From NCBI GenBank assembly GCA_021781535.1, contig JAJXWO010000004.1, positions 62,001-126,000 of the forward strand: a DNA stretch of 64,000 bases, in the 5' to 3' direction. Position 1 is the stretch's first letter, and the number at the start of each line of letters is the position of its first letter. Position numbers and translations under genes: made by a program. The notes under the pieces are model-generated. The model had not been told where the DNA came from and searched no databases. It worked only from the letters and a program-made list of their open reading frames with translations. Below, in pieces: positions 52,950 to 61,225 of the stretch. This stretch comes from Deltaproteobacteria bacterium (GTDB taxonomy: Bacteria; Desulfobacterota; Desulfuromonadia; Geobacterales; Pseudopelobacteraceae).

Positions 52950-55931
52950 ATGACAACCAGAAAAAGGAAAACGGGTGCAACATCTGAATTGCCGGTGCAC
53001 ATGAGTCAAAGAGAAGTGGATTCTACGGACGACTCACCACAGGAATCTGCGGCTCTCCGTTTTCCCATTGTCGGTATCGGTGCCTCTGCCGGCGGCCTTG
53101 CAGCCTTCGAGGCCTTCTTTTCCGGCATGCCGGCTGACAAAGACCCGGATATGGCTTTTGTGTTGGTGCAACATCTGGCACCGGATCATAAGAGCATCCT
53201 TACTGATCTGATTCGGCGTTGCACCCGGATGCAGGTTTCTGAAGTCGAAGATGGCGTGGCAGTGCAGCCCAACTGTGCCTATATCATTCCGCCTGGCTAC
53301 GATATGGCCGTGCTGAACGGCACCTTTCAGTTGCTGGAACCATCTTCCCCGCGCGGCCAGCGCCTGCCGATCGATTACTTCTTCCGTTCGCTGGCTCAGG
53401 ACCAGCACGAGCGCGCTATCTGCATAGTACTTTCCGGCACCGGCAGTGATGGCACGCAAGGTGCCCGTGCTATCAAAGGCGAGGGGGGGATGGTCATGGC
53501 CCAGAACCCCGGTTCTGCCGAATATGATGGAATGCCGCGCAGTGTCATTAACTCCGGCGTGGTTGACTATATCTTGCCGGCAGCTGAAATGCCCGCCCAG
53601 CTTATCTCCTATGCAGACCATGCTTTCGGCTCATTCCCCCGCCCGGTCGCTGACTTGGACGCGACAGCCAGGAACGCGTTGAAGAAGATATTCATCCTGC
53701 TGCGCACCCAGACAGGGCATGACTTTTCGCAGTACAAACCGAGCACCATTAATCGTCGAATTGACAGGCGTATGGCTCTTTACCAGATTGAGACAAAAGA
53801 CGACTATGTCAAGTATCTGCAGCAGACTCCAACCGAAGTTGAAGCTCTCTTCAACGATCTTTTGATAGGCGTCACCAATTTTTTCCGCGACCCTGAGGCG
53901 TTCCAGGCGCTCGAAAAAGAGATCATACCCCGGTTGTTTGAAAACAAGAGTGCGGGTGGCATCATCCGCGTCTGGTCACCGGGATGCTCATCCGGCGAGG
54001 AGGCGTATTCCATTGCCATCCTCCTGCAGGAACATATGGAGTCGCTGAAGCTAAGCTGCAGTGTACAGGTATTCGCCACCGACATTGACGGCAGGGCGAT
54101 TGCCACTGCCCGGGCCGGTCTCTACCCCGCCAGTATCGCTGCCGATATTTCGCCGGAACGGCTGGCGCGCTTTTTTACCCTTGACGCTGACGGCACCTCC
54201 TATCGTGTCAATAAAGTGATTCGCGATATGCTTATCTTTTCCGAGCAGGATGTTATCAAAGACCCGCCCTTCTCCAAAATGGACCTGATCAGTTGCCGTA
54301 ACCTTCTGATCTATATGGGTGGGGAATTGCAGAAGAGGTTGATTCCCCTGTTCCACTATGCGCTGAATCGAGGCGGTATACTATTCCTCGGTACGTCTGA
54401 AACAGTGAGCAGCTTCAGTGACCTGTTCGATTTAATGGACCGCAAATCAAAGCTGTATCAGCGCAGAGATGATGTGCAGAGCGCCCCTCGTGCCGCTCTG
54501 GTCCGGGCTCTCCCACTCATGGCGGCGACAGAGACATCGCTTTTGCCGGTAACCGGCACGGCGGTTGCCGCTATTAAACCGACGCTTCGCGAGCTGACGG
54601 AACAGGCGCTCCTGAAACAGGTAACTCCGACCGCCGCGCTTGTTAACGGCAAGGGTGATATCCTCTACCTGCACGGACACACCGGCATGTATCTGGAGCC
54701 GGCCTCAGGCGTGGTAGGAATCTACAACATTCTTAAAATGTCCCGCGAAGGGCTGCAACACAGGTTGACCATTGCCCTGCACAAAGCGGTTGCCGACAAA
54801 GAGCTTGTGCGCATCTCCGATGTGCGGGTCAAGACCAATGGCCAGTTCACCTTGGTTAACGTGAGCATCCGTCCGGTTGCGATTGATCCCACGGTGCCTC
54901 CTGAAACACCCCTGTATCTTGTCGTCCTGGAGGAGGCGCCACCTTCAGAGTTGGTGAACAGCCTTTTGCCGACCGATTCCGACTCACATATCGCGGCGCT
55001 TGAACAGGAACTCCGTGACAAGGAAGAAAGCTTGCTGATCGCCAACGAGGAGCTTGAGATCTCCAATGAAGAACTCAAATCCTCCAATGAAGAGATGCAG
55101 TCGGTGAACGAAGAACTGCAATCCACTAACGAGGAACTGGTGACTTCTCAGGAGGAACTGCAATCGGTCAACGAGGAACTCTTTACCGTTAACGCTGAAC
55201 TGCAGGCTACTGTAGCCGATCTGTCGCGGGCCAAAAGCGATTTGAACAATCTGCTGTCCGGTACCGACATCGGTACTATCTTCGTAGATTTCCAACTGCG
55301 CATTGTCCACTTCACTCCCGCAGCCACCAAAATCATTAACCTGGTCCGGAGCGATGTGGGTCGGCCCCTGGATCACTTTACCTCCAATCTGGTTGACTAT
55401 TACAGCTTGAAGGCGGACATCACCTCTGTACTGGAAACCCTGGCAGTCAAGGAAATAAACGTGCAAACCACGGAGAGGCAGTGGTTCCTCATGCGCATCA
55501 CACCGTATCATACGATTACCAATGCGATTGAGGGCGCCGTAATTACATTTATTGACATCACCGAGATGAAAACTGCCCAGAGTGCCATGACCCGTCTGAG
55601 TGCTGTCGTGCGGGACGCAAACGATGCGATCCTGCTGGAAAACATGGAAGGGCAGATTCTTGCCTGGAATCCGGCGGCGGAACGGATGTTTGGCTGGAGA
55701 GAGTCAGAGGCGCTGCAGATGAATGCTCGTGACATTGTCCCGGAGGGGGATCGTGATAAAACGATGCAGCAGATACACGAGTTAAGCCTGAAAAAGGAAC
55801 TGGAACCGTTTCGTACCCGGCGGATCGCAAAAAACGGCACACTGGTGGAGGTCTTTTTAACCGCCACGGCTCTGGTGGACGAGTCCGGAATGGTGTATGC
55901 GATTGCGACTACGGCACGGCAACTGTCATAG
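52950..55931 (+). CDS. CheB-CheR fusion protein with coiled coil and two PAS domains
   Basis: A 993-residue chemotaxis-type fusion. Residues about 37-225 are a CheB methylesterase with triad Ser46 (GIGASAGG), His75 (LVQHLAPDH) and Asp167 (GTGSDGT). Residues about 240-500 are a CheR methyltransferase (GVTNFFRDPEAF, WSPGCSSGEEAYSIAILLQE, CRNLLIYM). A long coiled coil of NEEL-type heptads spans about 680-765 (SNEELKSSNEEMQSVNEEL). Two PAS domains fill about 768-870 and 880-993. No kinase domain follows. The start (GGAGAACCC-ATG) is the ATG at 52950. A PAS kinase follows 25 bases later and is the likely partner. Confidence 0.93.
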   Translation: MTTRKRKTGATSELPVHMSQREVDSTDDSPQESAALRFPIVGIGASAGGLAAFEAFFSGMPADKDPDMAFVLVQHLAPDHKSILTDLIRRCTRMQVSEVEDGVAVQPNCAYIIPPGYDMAVLNGTFQLLEPSSPRGQRLPIDYFFRSLAQDQHERAICIVLSGTGSDGTQGARAIKGEGGMVMAQNPGSAEYDGMPRSVINSGVVDYILPAAEMPAQLISYADHAFGSFPRPVADLDATARNALKKIFILLRTQTGHDFSQYKPSTINRRIDRRMALYQIETKDDYVKYLQQTPTEVEALFNDLLIGVTNFFRDPEAFQALEKEIIPRLFENKSAGGIIRVWSPGCSSGEEAYSIAILLQEHMESLKLSCSVQVFATDIDGRAIATARAGLYPASIAADISPERLARFFTLDADGTSYRVNKVIRDMLIFSEQDVIKDPPFSKMDLISCRNLLIYMGGELQKRLIPLFHYALNRGGILFLGTSETVSSFSDLFDLMDRKSKLYQRRDDVQSAPRAALVRALPLMAATETSLLPVTGTAVAAIKPTLRELTEQALLKQVTPTAALVNGKGDILYLHGHTGMYLEPASGVVGIYNILKMSREGLQHRLTIALHKAVADKELVRISDVRVKTNGQFTLVNVSIRPVAIDPTVPPETPLYLVVLEEAPPSELVNSLLPTDSDSHIAALEQELRDKEESLLIANEELEISNEELKSSNEEMQSVNEELQSTNEELVTSQEELQSVNEELFTVNAELQATVADLSRAKSDLNNLLSGTDIGTIFVDFQLRIVHFTPAATKIINLVRSDVGRPLDHFTSNLVDYYSLKADITSVLETLAVKEINVQTTERQWFLMRITPYHTITNAIEGAVITFIDITEMKTAQSAMTRLSAVVRDANDAILLENMEGQILAWNPAAERMFGWRESEALQMNARDIVPEGDRDKTMQQIHELSLKKELEPFRTRRIAKNGTLVEVFLTATALVDESGMVYAIATTARQLS

Positions 55932-55956
55932 AAAATTGCAAGGGGGAGCATCAGTA

Positions 55957-57348
55957 ATGGATACCATACCGACTGAGTCAGCCCAGGCACTTCGCCAGCG
56001 TGCCGAAGAGAAATTGAAGGGGGATGGTGGCGTAACGCTGAAAGCGCTTTCACCCGGGGAAACGGAACGGCTCCTCCACGAGCTTCAGGTTCATCAAGCC
56101 GAACTGGAAATACAGAATGAGGAGTTGCGCCGCACGCAGCAAGACCTGGAGGCTTCGCGAGACCGCTATATCGAGCTGTATGATCTGGCACCGGTTGGTT
56201 ACCTGACCCTCGGCACACAGGGAGTGATCCGGAAAGCAAATCTTGCCGCAGCGGCTCTGTTGGGTCTGGCGCGGATGAATGTGCTCAACAAACCGCTCAC
56301 GCAATTTATCTTCAGTGAAGATCAGGATGTCTATTATCTGCAGCACAAAAAGGTACTTGAAACGAATGTCGTGCAGCACTGGGAAATGCGCATGGTCAAG
56401 GCCGACGGTTCACCGTTCTGGGTGCACATTCAGGGCATTCCGGCACGTGACGGAGAGTGCTGGATCACAGTGGCTGATATAACCGAACGCATGCGGGCGG
56501 TTGAGGCATTGAAACAGCTGAACGAAGAGCTGGAAAGCCGCGTTACGGAACGTACGGGGGAGCTGGTAACCGCCCTTCAACATGTACAGGAGGAGTCAGT
56601 CAAACGGATCCGGGCCGTGGAGGCCATGCGCAAAAAGGAACAGATGCTTATCCAGCAGAGCCGTCAGGCAGCCATGGGAGAGATGATCGGCAATATCGCG
56701 CACCAGTGGCGGCAGCCTCTGAACACGCTGGGCCTTATAATCCAGAGCTTGAGAGCGTTTCATGAAACTCCTGATTTTACCAAGGAATTTCTGGATGAAT
56801 CCGTAACAAAATCCATGGAAATAATCCAGCATATGTCCAAAACTATCGATGATTTCAGAAACTACTTCAAACCGGAAAAAGAAAAAGCGGATTTCAATGT
56901 GTGTGAGGCTGTTGCAAGCACCGTGTCGCTTCTGGAAGGCAGCATGCAACACCCGAAGATCTCTCTTGAAATCATATCGAAGGATAATCCGGTTGTCCAT
57001 GGGTATCAAAATGAATTTGCCCAGGTTATCATCAATATTGTGGTCAATGCCAGGGACGCTATAATTGAAAAGGGAATCGCCGATCCCAAGGTGATAATTA
57101 CCATAGGCAGTGAAGACGGCTCTGCCGTGGTAACCATTTCCGACAACGCCGGAGGCGTCCCCGAAGAGATCATGGGCAAGCTTTTTGAGCCCTACTTTAC
57201 CACCAAAGGGCCGGACAGGGGAACAGGCGTAGGCCTGTTCATGTCAAAGGCAATCATTGAGAAGAATATGGGGGGGCGGATCAGCGTACGGAACAGTGGC
57301 CGTGGCGCTGAATTCAGGATCGAGATGGTAAAGGGGATCCAGAGCTAA
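55957..57348 (+). CDS. PAS sensor histidine kinase
   Basis: A 463-residue soluble kinase. A coiled coil (HELQVHQAELEIQNEELRRT) at 41-60 leads into a PAS domain (about 70-178), a second coiled coil (183-232), then HisKA of the HQWRQP type with His249 in NIAHQWRQPLNTLG. The HATPase shows NIVVNARDAI, DNAGGVPEEIM and GTGVGLFMSKAII. AGGGGGAG precedes the ATG at 55957. It lies 25 bases after the CheB-CheR-PAS gene, and the two probably form one signalling unit. There is no receiver or membrane helix. Confidence 0.92.
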   Translation: MDTIPTESAQALRQRAEEKLKGDGGVTLKALSPGETERLLHELQVHQAELEIQNEELRRTQQDLEASRDRYIELYDLAPVGYLTLGTQGVIRKANLAAAALLGLARMNVLNKPLTQFIFSEDQDVYYLQHKKVLETNVVQHWEMRMVKADGSPFWVHIQGIPARDGECWITVADITERMRAVEALKQLNEELESRVTERTGELVTALQHVQEESVKRIRAVEAMRKKEQMLIQQSRQAAMGEMIGNIAHQWRQPLNTLGLIIQSLRAFHETPDFTKEFLDESVTKSMEIIQHMSKTIDDFRNYFKPEKEKADFNVCEAVASTVSLLEGSMQHPKISLEIISKDNPVVHGYQNEFAQVIINIVVNARDAIIEKGIADPKVIITIGSEDGSAVVTISDNAGGVPEEIMGKLFEPYFTTKGPDRGTGVGLFMSKAIIEKNMGGRISVRNSGRGAEFRIEMVKGIQS

Positions 57349-57645
57349 TCTCATGTGGCATCGATTTGATAGTGCGTGCGGAAGGTGAAAAGAATGCTGC
57401 GCATGCAATATTTCTGTTGTTACCACCCGATAATCGACAAAAAATTTCCCTCCTAAGCTTCAGCTAAGTTTTCTCCTCCATTATTACATCATGCAGCATC
57501 GCTGCGACCTTCAATATAAAGGTTCAAACAACTAAACCTATACGATTGCGGTAAACCCCCCAAGAGGGCAAGGCAGGCCATGATGACGGCCATGACACGG
57601 AAGATTCACCGTCCGGAATTGGATAGTAAATTACAGGAGAAATCA
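57349..57645. other. 297-bp intergenic region upstream of the COG4705 gene
   Basis: The main structure is the tandem operator-like repeat at 57452-57468 with a -10-like TATTAC at 57482-57487. An in-frame ATG at 57580 lies in this stretch, but a better ribosome site belongs to 57646. No terminator for the upstream kinase is visible. Confidence 0.45.
57452..57468 (+). promoter_or_regulatory. tandem repeat CCTAAG-N5-GCTAAG, candidate OmpR-family operator
   Basis: Two CTAAG hexamers lie 11 bases apart on the same face, the layout bound by OmpR-type regulators, and close to the PmrA box CTTAAG-N5-CTTAAG. The repeat ends 10-13 bases before a -10-like element (CATTAT/TATTAC, 57479-57487), the position of PmrA and PhoP sites at activated promoters. 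The operon downstream includes a VirK/YbjX gene, a family under PhoP/PmrA control in Salmonella. Confidence 0.4.
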
Positions 57646-58488
57646 ATGGAATCGGCTATCAGCAAAAGCAATGAAGAAAAAATACCCGCATCAAAGCAAG
57701 ATATTCTCAGCAAGGTGCCGGAGGTGTCTCTGATTTTCTGGATTATTAAGATTCTTGCCACGACCCTTGGAGAGACCGGCGGAGATTCCGTATCCATGTC
57801 AATGGGCCTTGGCTATCTCGTTAGTACGGGAATTTTTGCGATGATCTTTATCGTAGTGGTAATTGCCCAGGTTTCCGCGAAGCGATATCACCCGTTCCTG
57901 TACTGGACAACAATTATTGCAACAACAACGGTAGGAACGACGTTGGCAGACTTCGCAGATCGTTCGCTCGGTTTGGGCTATGCGGGGGGAACAACAATTT
58001 TGCTCGCACTTCTTATAACGTCACTATTCATGTGGTATCGAACTCTCGGCTCCGTAGACGTGGGCACCGTGATCTCCCCGCGATCCGAAATGTTCTACTG
58101 GGTGACAATCATGTTTTCCCAGACATTGGGTACTGCCCTTGGCGATTGGACGGCTGATACCGCCGGTCTTGGATACAGTGGCGGTGCATTAGTGTTCAGT
58201 GCAATGCTGGCTATTGTTGCGGCAGCGTACTATCGATCGAGCATATCGCATACCACGCTTTTCTGGGCGGCATTCATCCTTACGCGGCCGCTTGGCGCAG
58301 TGGTCGGCGACTTCCTGGACAAACCCATAATCCAGGGCGGATTGGCGTTAAGTCGCTACTCAGCATCGGCGGTGCTTCTCGTGCTCATCGCGGCAAGTAT
58401 TTTGATATTTTCACAGAAAGCGGGAAGAAAAAAACAGTGGGCGCAGAGGAGCAACATCCATGAAGCAGTTGCTAATCAGCATGTTTAA
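57646..58488 (+). CDS. COG4705 multi-pass membrane protein
   Basis: A 280-residue membrane protein of the COG4705 family, function not established. Four repeated units of two helices each carry an ATTLGETGGD-like signature (ATTLGETGGDSVS, TTVGTTLADFADRSLGLGY, SQTLGTALGDWTADTAGLGY, TRPLGAVVGDFLDKP), giving about eight helices with conserved Asp/Glu and Gly. Such acidic residues inside helices could bind a cation. AGGAG before the ATG at 57646 decides the start over 57580. It overlaps the DUF535 gene by 29 bases. Confidence 0.8.
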   Translation: MESAISKSNEEKIPASKQDILSKVPEVSLIFWIIKILATTLGETGGDSVSMSMGLGYLVSTGIFAMIFIVVVIAQVSAKRYHPFLYWTTIIATTTVGTTLADFADRSLGLGYAGGTTILLALLITSLFMWYRTLGSVDVGTVISPRSEMFYWVTIMFSQTLGTALGDWTADTAGLGYSGGALVFSAMLAIVAAAYYRSSISHTTLFWAAFILTRPLGAVVGDFLDKPIIQGGLALSRYSASAVLLVLIAASILIFSQKAGRKKQWAQRSNIHEAVANQHV

Positions 58489-59614
58489 AGCGAACTCCAC
58501 ATCTTCTTGCTTCCGGTTGATATCCAGAAGTACCATTATGCTACGCACAATCAAGGTAGCAGTGCCCCTCGCCGTCATCTCAACCGTCGGTATTCTGTCC
58601 GCGCAAGCTGTTGCTGGCATTTCTGGGGCTAGCCGCTTCTATAAGTTTGTTCTATTCACAACGGCTTCATTTTTTTTATATATCCTCGCACAAAGCACAT
58701 ATTGGCGAGCTGCAAAAACAGGCTGGAAAATAGCAACAGCTTGCTACACTAATAATATTACATATGAAAAACTTCGATGGGCGCTTGCGTCTGCTATGCA
58801 ATCGAGTGTTTTTTACATATGGTTTAACCGGCTGGATGAACATTTTTTGCAACCGTTTCTAAAAATAAATCCACGGCTGGCATTAAAACCAGTCCGTGTT
58901 TACATGTCCACTCGTTGGAAGATAGAGCAAAAGGTAAAAGTCATTATTGATACTTACCAATTTATCTGGTTGAGGGGTGGCTTTCTGCAAAACTCTTTAC
59001 TTCAACCAAATGGAAACGTACTTGCCAGAACCTGCCTGGGCAAGCATGGCCATGCAACTATTCTTCTTAGTTACAACAATCAATTTCGTAAGGAAGGTGA
59101 GCTTGTATTGTCTCTCTGGGTTGATGCTCTAACAAGGGCGGTTGCCTTCTTGTCATTTTCTCTGGAATGCCATCCAGATGGTTCATGTACCTGCTACGTT
59201 GGCTGCCTTCAGGGTAGTAAAGAAGGGCATCAAAAAGAGAATGTAATTACAGCATCAAAGGCAATGCATGGTCTCAGGCCAAAAGCTGCTTTGGTGTTTA
59301 CAGTACAGGAAATCGCACGCGCCATTGGCGCAGGAAAGCTTCTCGGCGTAGGTAGCTCTATACAGGCCCATCGTCGTAAGCATCTGTTACACATACCGTT
59401 CTTGCATGATTATACTTTTAATTATGATGCAACATGGATAGATGCTGGAGGAGTTCCCGATACGGATGGATGGTTCCGTCTGCCCCTTAAAACACATCGC
59501 CACTCCCACGAAGAGATCAAATCGAATAAACGCTCAATGTATCTTCGGCGATATGCCATGATGGATGATTTTGCACAACAGATTAGCTCACTGCTTCATG
59601 TTCAAGATGTTTAG
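58460..59614 (+). CDS. VirK/YbjX (DUF535) family protein
   Basis: A 384-residue protein. The C-terminal two thirds (about 100-375) match the DUF535/VirK family, with RVYMSTRWKIEQKVKVIIDT, LSYNNQFRKEGELVLSLWVD, CYVGCLQGSKEG, GLRPKAALVFTVQEIARA and a DYDxxW-type NYDATWIDAGG near the end. Two hydrophobic segments at about 32-52 and 61-78 precede it and are unusual for the family. GAGGAG lies before the ATG at 58460; an internal ATG at 58538 has no good site. The gene is richer in A+T than its neighbours, which suggests transfer. VirK proteins help enterobacteria resist antimicrobial peptides; the role here is unknown. Confidence 0.8.
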   Translation: MKQLLISMFKANSTSSCFRLISRSTIMLRTIKVAVPLAVISTVGILSAQAVAGISGASRFYKFVLFTTASFFLYILAQSTYWRAAKTGWKIATACYTNNITYEKLRWALASAMQSSVFYIWFNRLDEHFLQPFLKINPRLALKPVRVYMSTRWKIEQKVKVIIDTYQFIWLRGGFLQNSLLQPNGNVLARTCLGKHGHATILLSYNNQFRKEGELVLSLWVDALTRAVAFLSFSLECHPDGSCTCYVGCLQGSKEGHQKENVITASKAMHGLRPKAALVFTVQEIARAIGAGKLLGVGSSIQAHRRKHLLHIPFLHDYTFNYDATWIDAGGVPDTDGWFRLPLKTHRHSHEEIKSNKRSMYLRRYAMMDDFAQQISSLLHVQDV

Positions 59615-59757
59615 TAAACCGGCAGAGTATGAGCGGAGCAGTAACGGGGGATGGCAGAGCAAACGCCTCAATGGAGCAGCTTAGTATCAATTACGGCAGC
59701 CAGAAACTTGCTTTTGACATTCTTGCCGAACCAGTCTAATGGATAACTGTGGAGAAG

Positions 59758-59789
59758 TTGACAATAGGCACTGCTTTTGTACCTATATA
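59758..59789 (+). promoter_or_regulatory. promoter of RND operon with 20-bp spacer and central dyad (MerR-type layout)
   Basis: A perfect -35 TTGACA (59758-59763) and -10-like TATATA (59784-59789) are 20 bases apart, too long for unassisted sigma-70. The spacer and start of the -10 contain the dyad ATAGGCAC (59764-59771) and GTACCTAT (59779-59786), arms matching at 7 of 8 bases. Overlong spacers with a dyad between the hexamers are the hallmark of MerR-family activated promoters. No MerR gene is in the window. Confidence 0.5.
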
Positions 59790-59833
59790 AGAGTGATACC
59801 GCCTGAAAGCTGTAATAACCGGAGGAACCGACC

Positions 59834-61225
59834 GTGAAACGCTGGATGATGGCGCTCTTTTTTTTGATGCAGGGACTGACCGCGTGCGCCCTGTATCGCC
59901 CCGAACCGCTTGCGGCAACACCGTCCTTTCTGGAGCATGTGCCGCACGTGACGGTGTCGGCTGACCGGCTGTTGCTGCCGGAGCTCAGGAACTATCCCTT
60001 CAACCCGGACGATGGTCTGGATATGACCGAGGTAGCTATCCTCGCGGTGGTCAATAACCCTGATCTGCGAACGCAACGGGATGGTCGCGGGATTGCCCGG
60101 GCCCAACTTCTGGCCGCCGGTGTCCTGCCGAACCCTCAGATGACCGCCGGACTTGACCATCCAACCACCAGCGGCCCCGGACTTATGAATGCTTTTACGT
60201 TGGGGCTCAACTACGATTTTGGTGCGCTTGTCACCCGGCCGGCCGCGCTGGGCGCCGCCCGGGCCGTTGTCGACAAGGTTGACTGGGGCATGCTCTGGCA
60301 GGAGTGGCAGGTGGTGCAGAAGGCGCGCCTGCTGTTCATCCAGATCACCGAACAGGAAAAGATCTACCGGACCCTGCAGCAGTATCGCGACCTGCTGGCT
60401 GAACGCGTCAGACGCGCTTCAGCGGCTCTGTCGGAAGGGAACCTGACACTGGATACCTTGGCTGCCAATCTGACAGAGCTGCAGGGCGTTGAGTCCCGCC
60501 TGCACGAGCTGAACCGGAAGAACCGGCAGGGACGCCAGGACCTGAACGCCCTGACGGGGGTGGCGCCAGTGGTACAGCTTCCCCTGACAGGGGACGTGCA
60601 TCTGCCCGACCTGACGTCGGGGCAGGTAGCTGCGGCGCTGAAACAGTTGCCGCAGCGCCGGCCCGATCTGCTGGCCCTACAGGCGGGGTACACGAGTCAG
60701 GAACAACTGTTTCGACAGGCGGTGCTGGCCCAATTCCCCTCGCTGAACCTGGGGCTGACTCGCGCCCGCGACACCAGCGGCATTAACACATTTGGTTTCG
60801 GCGTGACCATGACACTGCCGGTCTTTGACCGCAACCAGGGTGCCATCGCTATAACCCGGGCCACCCGTCGCCAGCTGTCCGACGAGTACCAGGCCCGGCT
60901 GAACGCGGCCTATTCCGAGGTTGCTGCCCTGGCGGAACAGATTCGTCTCACCGGTGAACAGCGTCAGGCGGTGCTGGCGGCGCTTCCACAGCTGGAGACG
61001 GTTGCGCGGCGCGCCAAAGCGGCGCTGGATGCCGGGGAGATGGAGATTGTTCAGTTCATCGGCCTGCAGAGCGCCCTGCTTGAGAAGCGGCTTGAGGCAC
61101 AGGCCCTGGAACAGTCGCTTCTGGAACAGCGAACTATGCTGCTTACCCTGCTTGGCAATGATTTCAGCGGACGAAATGGTGTTCCGCAGATCCATCCCGT
61201 ACCTTCAGGAGGGGAGATAAAATGA
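59834..61225 (+). CDS. TolC-family outer membrane efflux lipoprotein
   Basis: A 463-residue outer-membrane factor. A lipoprotein signal (MKRWMMALFFLMQGLTAC, Cys18) is followed by the TolC/OEP domain with long coiled helices. LDMTEVAILAVVNNPDLRTQR is near residue 59, and the second half has LRLTGEQ-like repeats. It forms the trans-envelope channel of the RND system. The start is a GTG with CCGGAGGAA upstream. Its stop overlaps the adaptor start (ATGA). Confidence 0.9.
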   Translation: MKRWMMALFFLMQGLTACALYRPEPLAATPSFLEHVPHVTVSADRLLLPELRNYPFNPDDGLDMTEVAILAVVNNPDLRTQRDGRGIARAQLLAAGVLPNPQMTAGLDHPTTSGPGLMNAFTLGLNYDFGALVTRPAALGAARAVVDKVDWGMLWQEWQVVQKARLLFIQITEQEKIYRTLQQYRDLLAERVRRASAALSEGNLTLDTLAANLTELQGVESRLHELNRKNRQGRQDLNALTGVAPVVQLPLTGDVHLPDLTSGQVAAALKQLPQRRPDLLALQAGYTSQEQLFRQAVLAQFPSLNLGLTRARDTSGINTFGFGVTMTLPVFDRNQGAIAITRATRRQLSDEYQARLNAAYSEVAALAEQIRLTGEQRQAVLAALPQLETVARRAKAALDAGEMEIVQFIGLQSALLEKRLEAQALEQSLLEQRTMLLTLLGNDFSGRNGVPQIHPVPSGGEIK

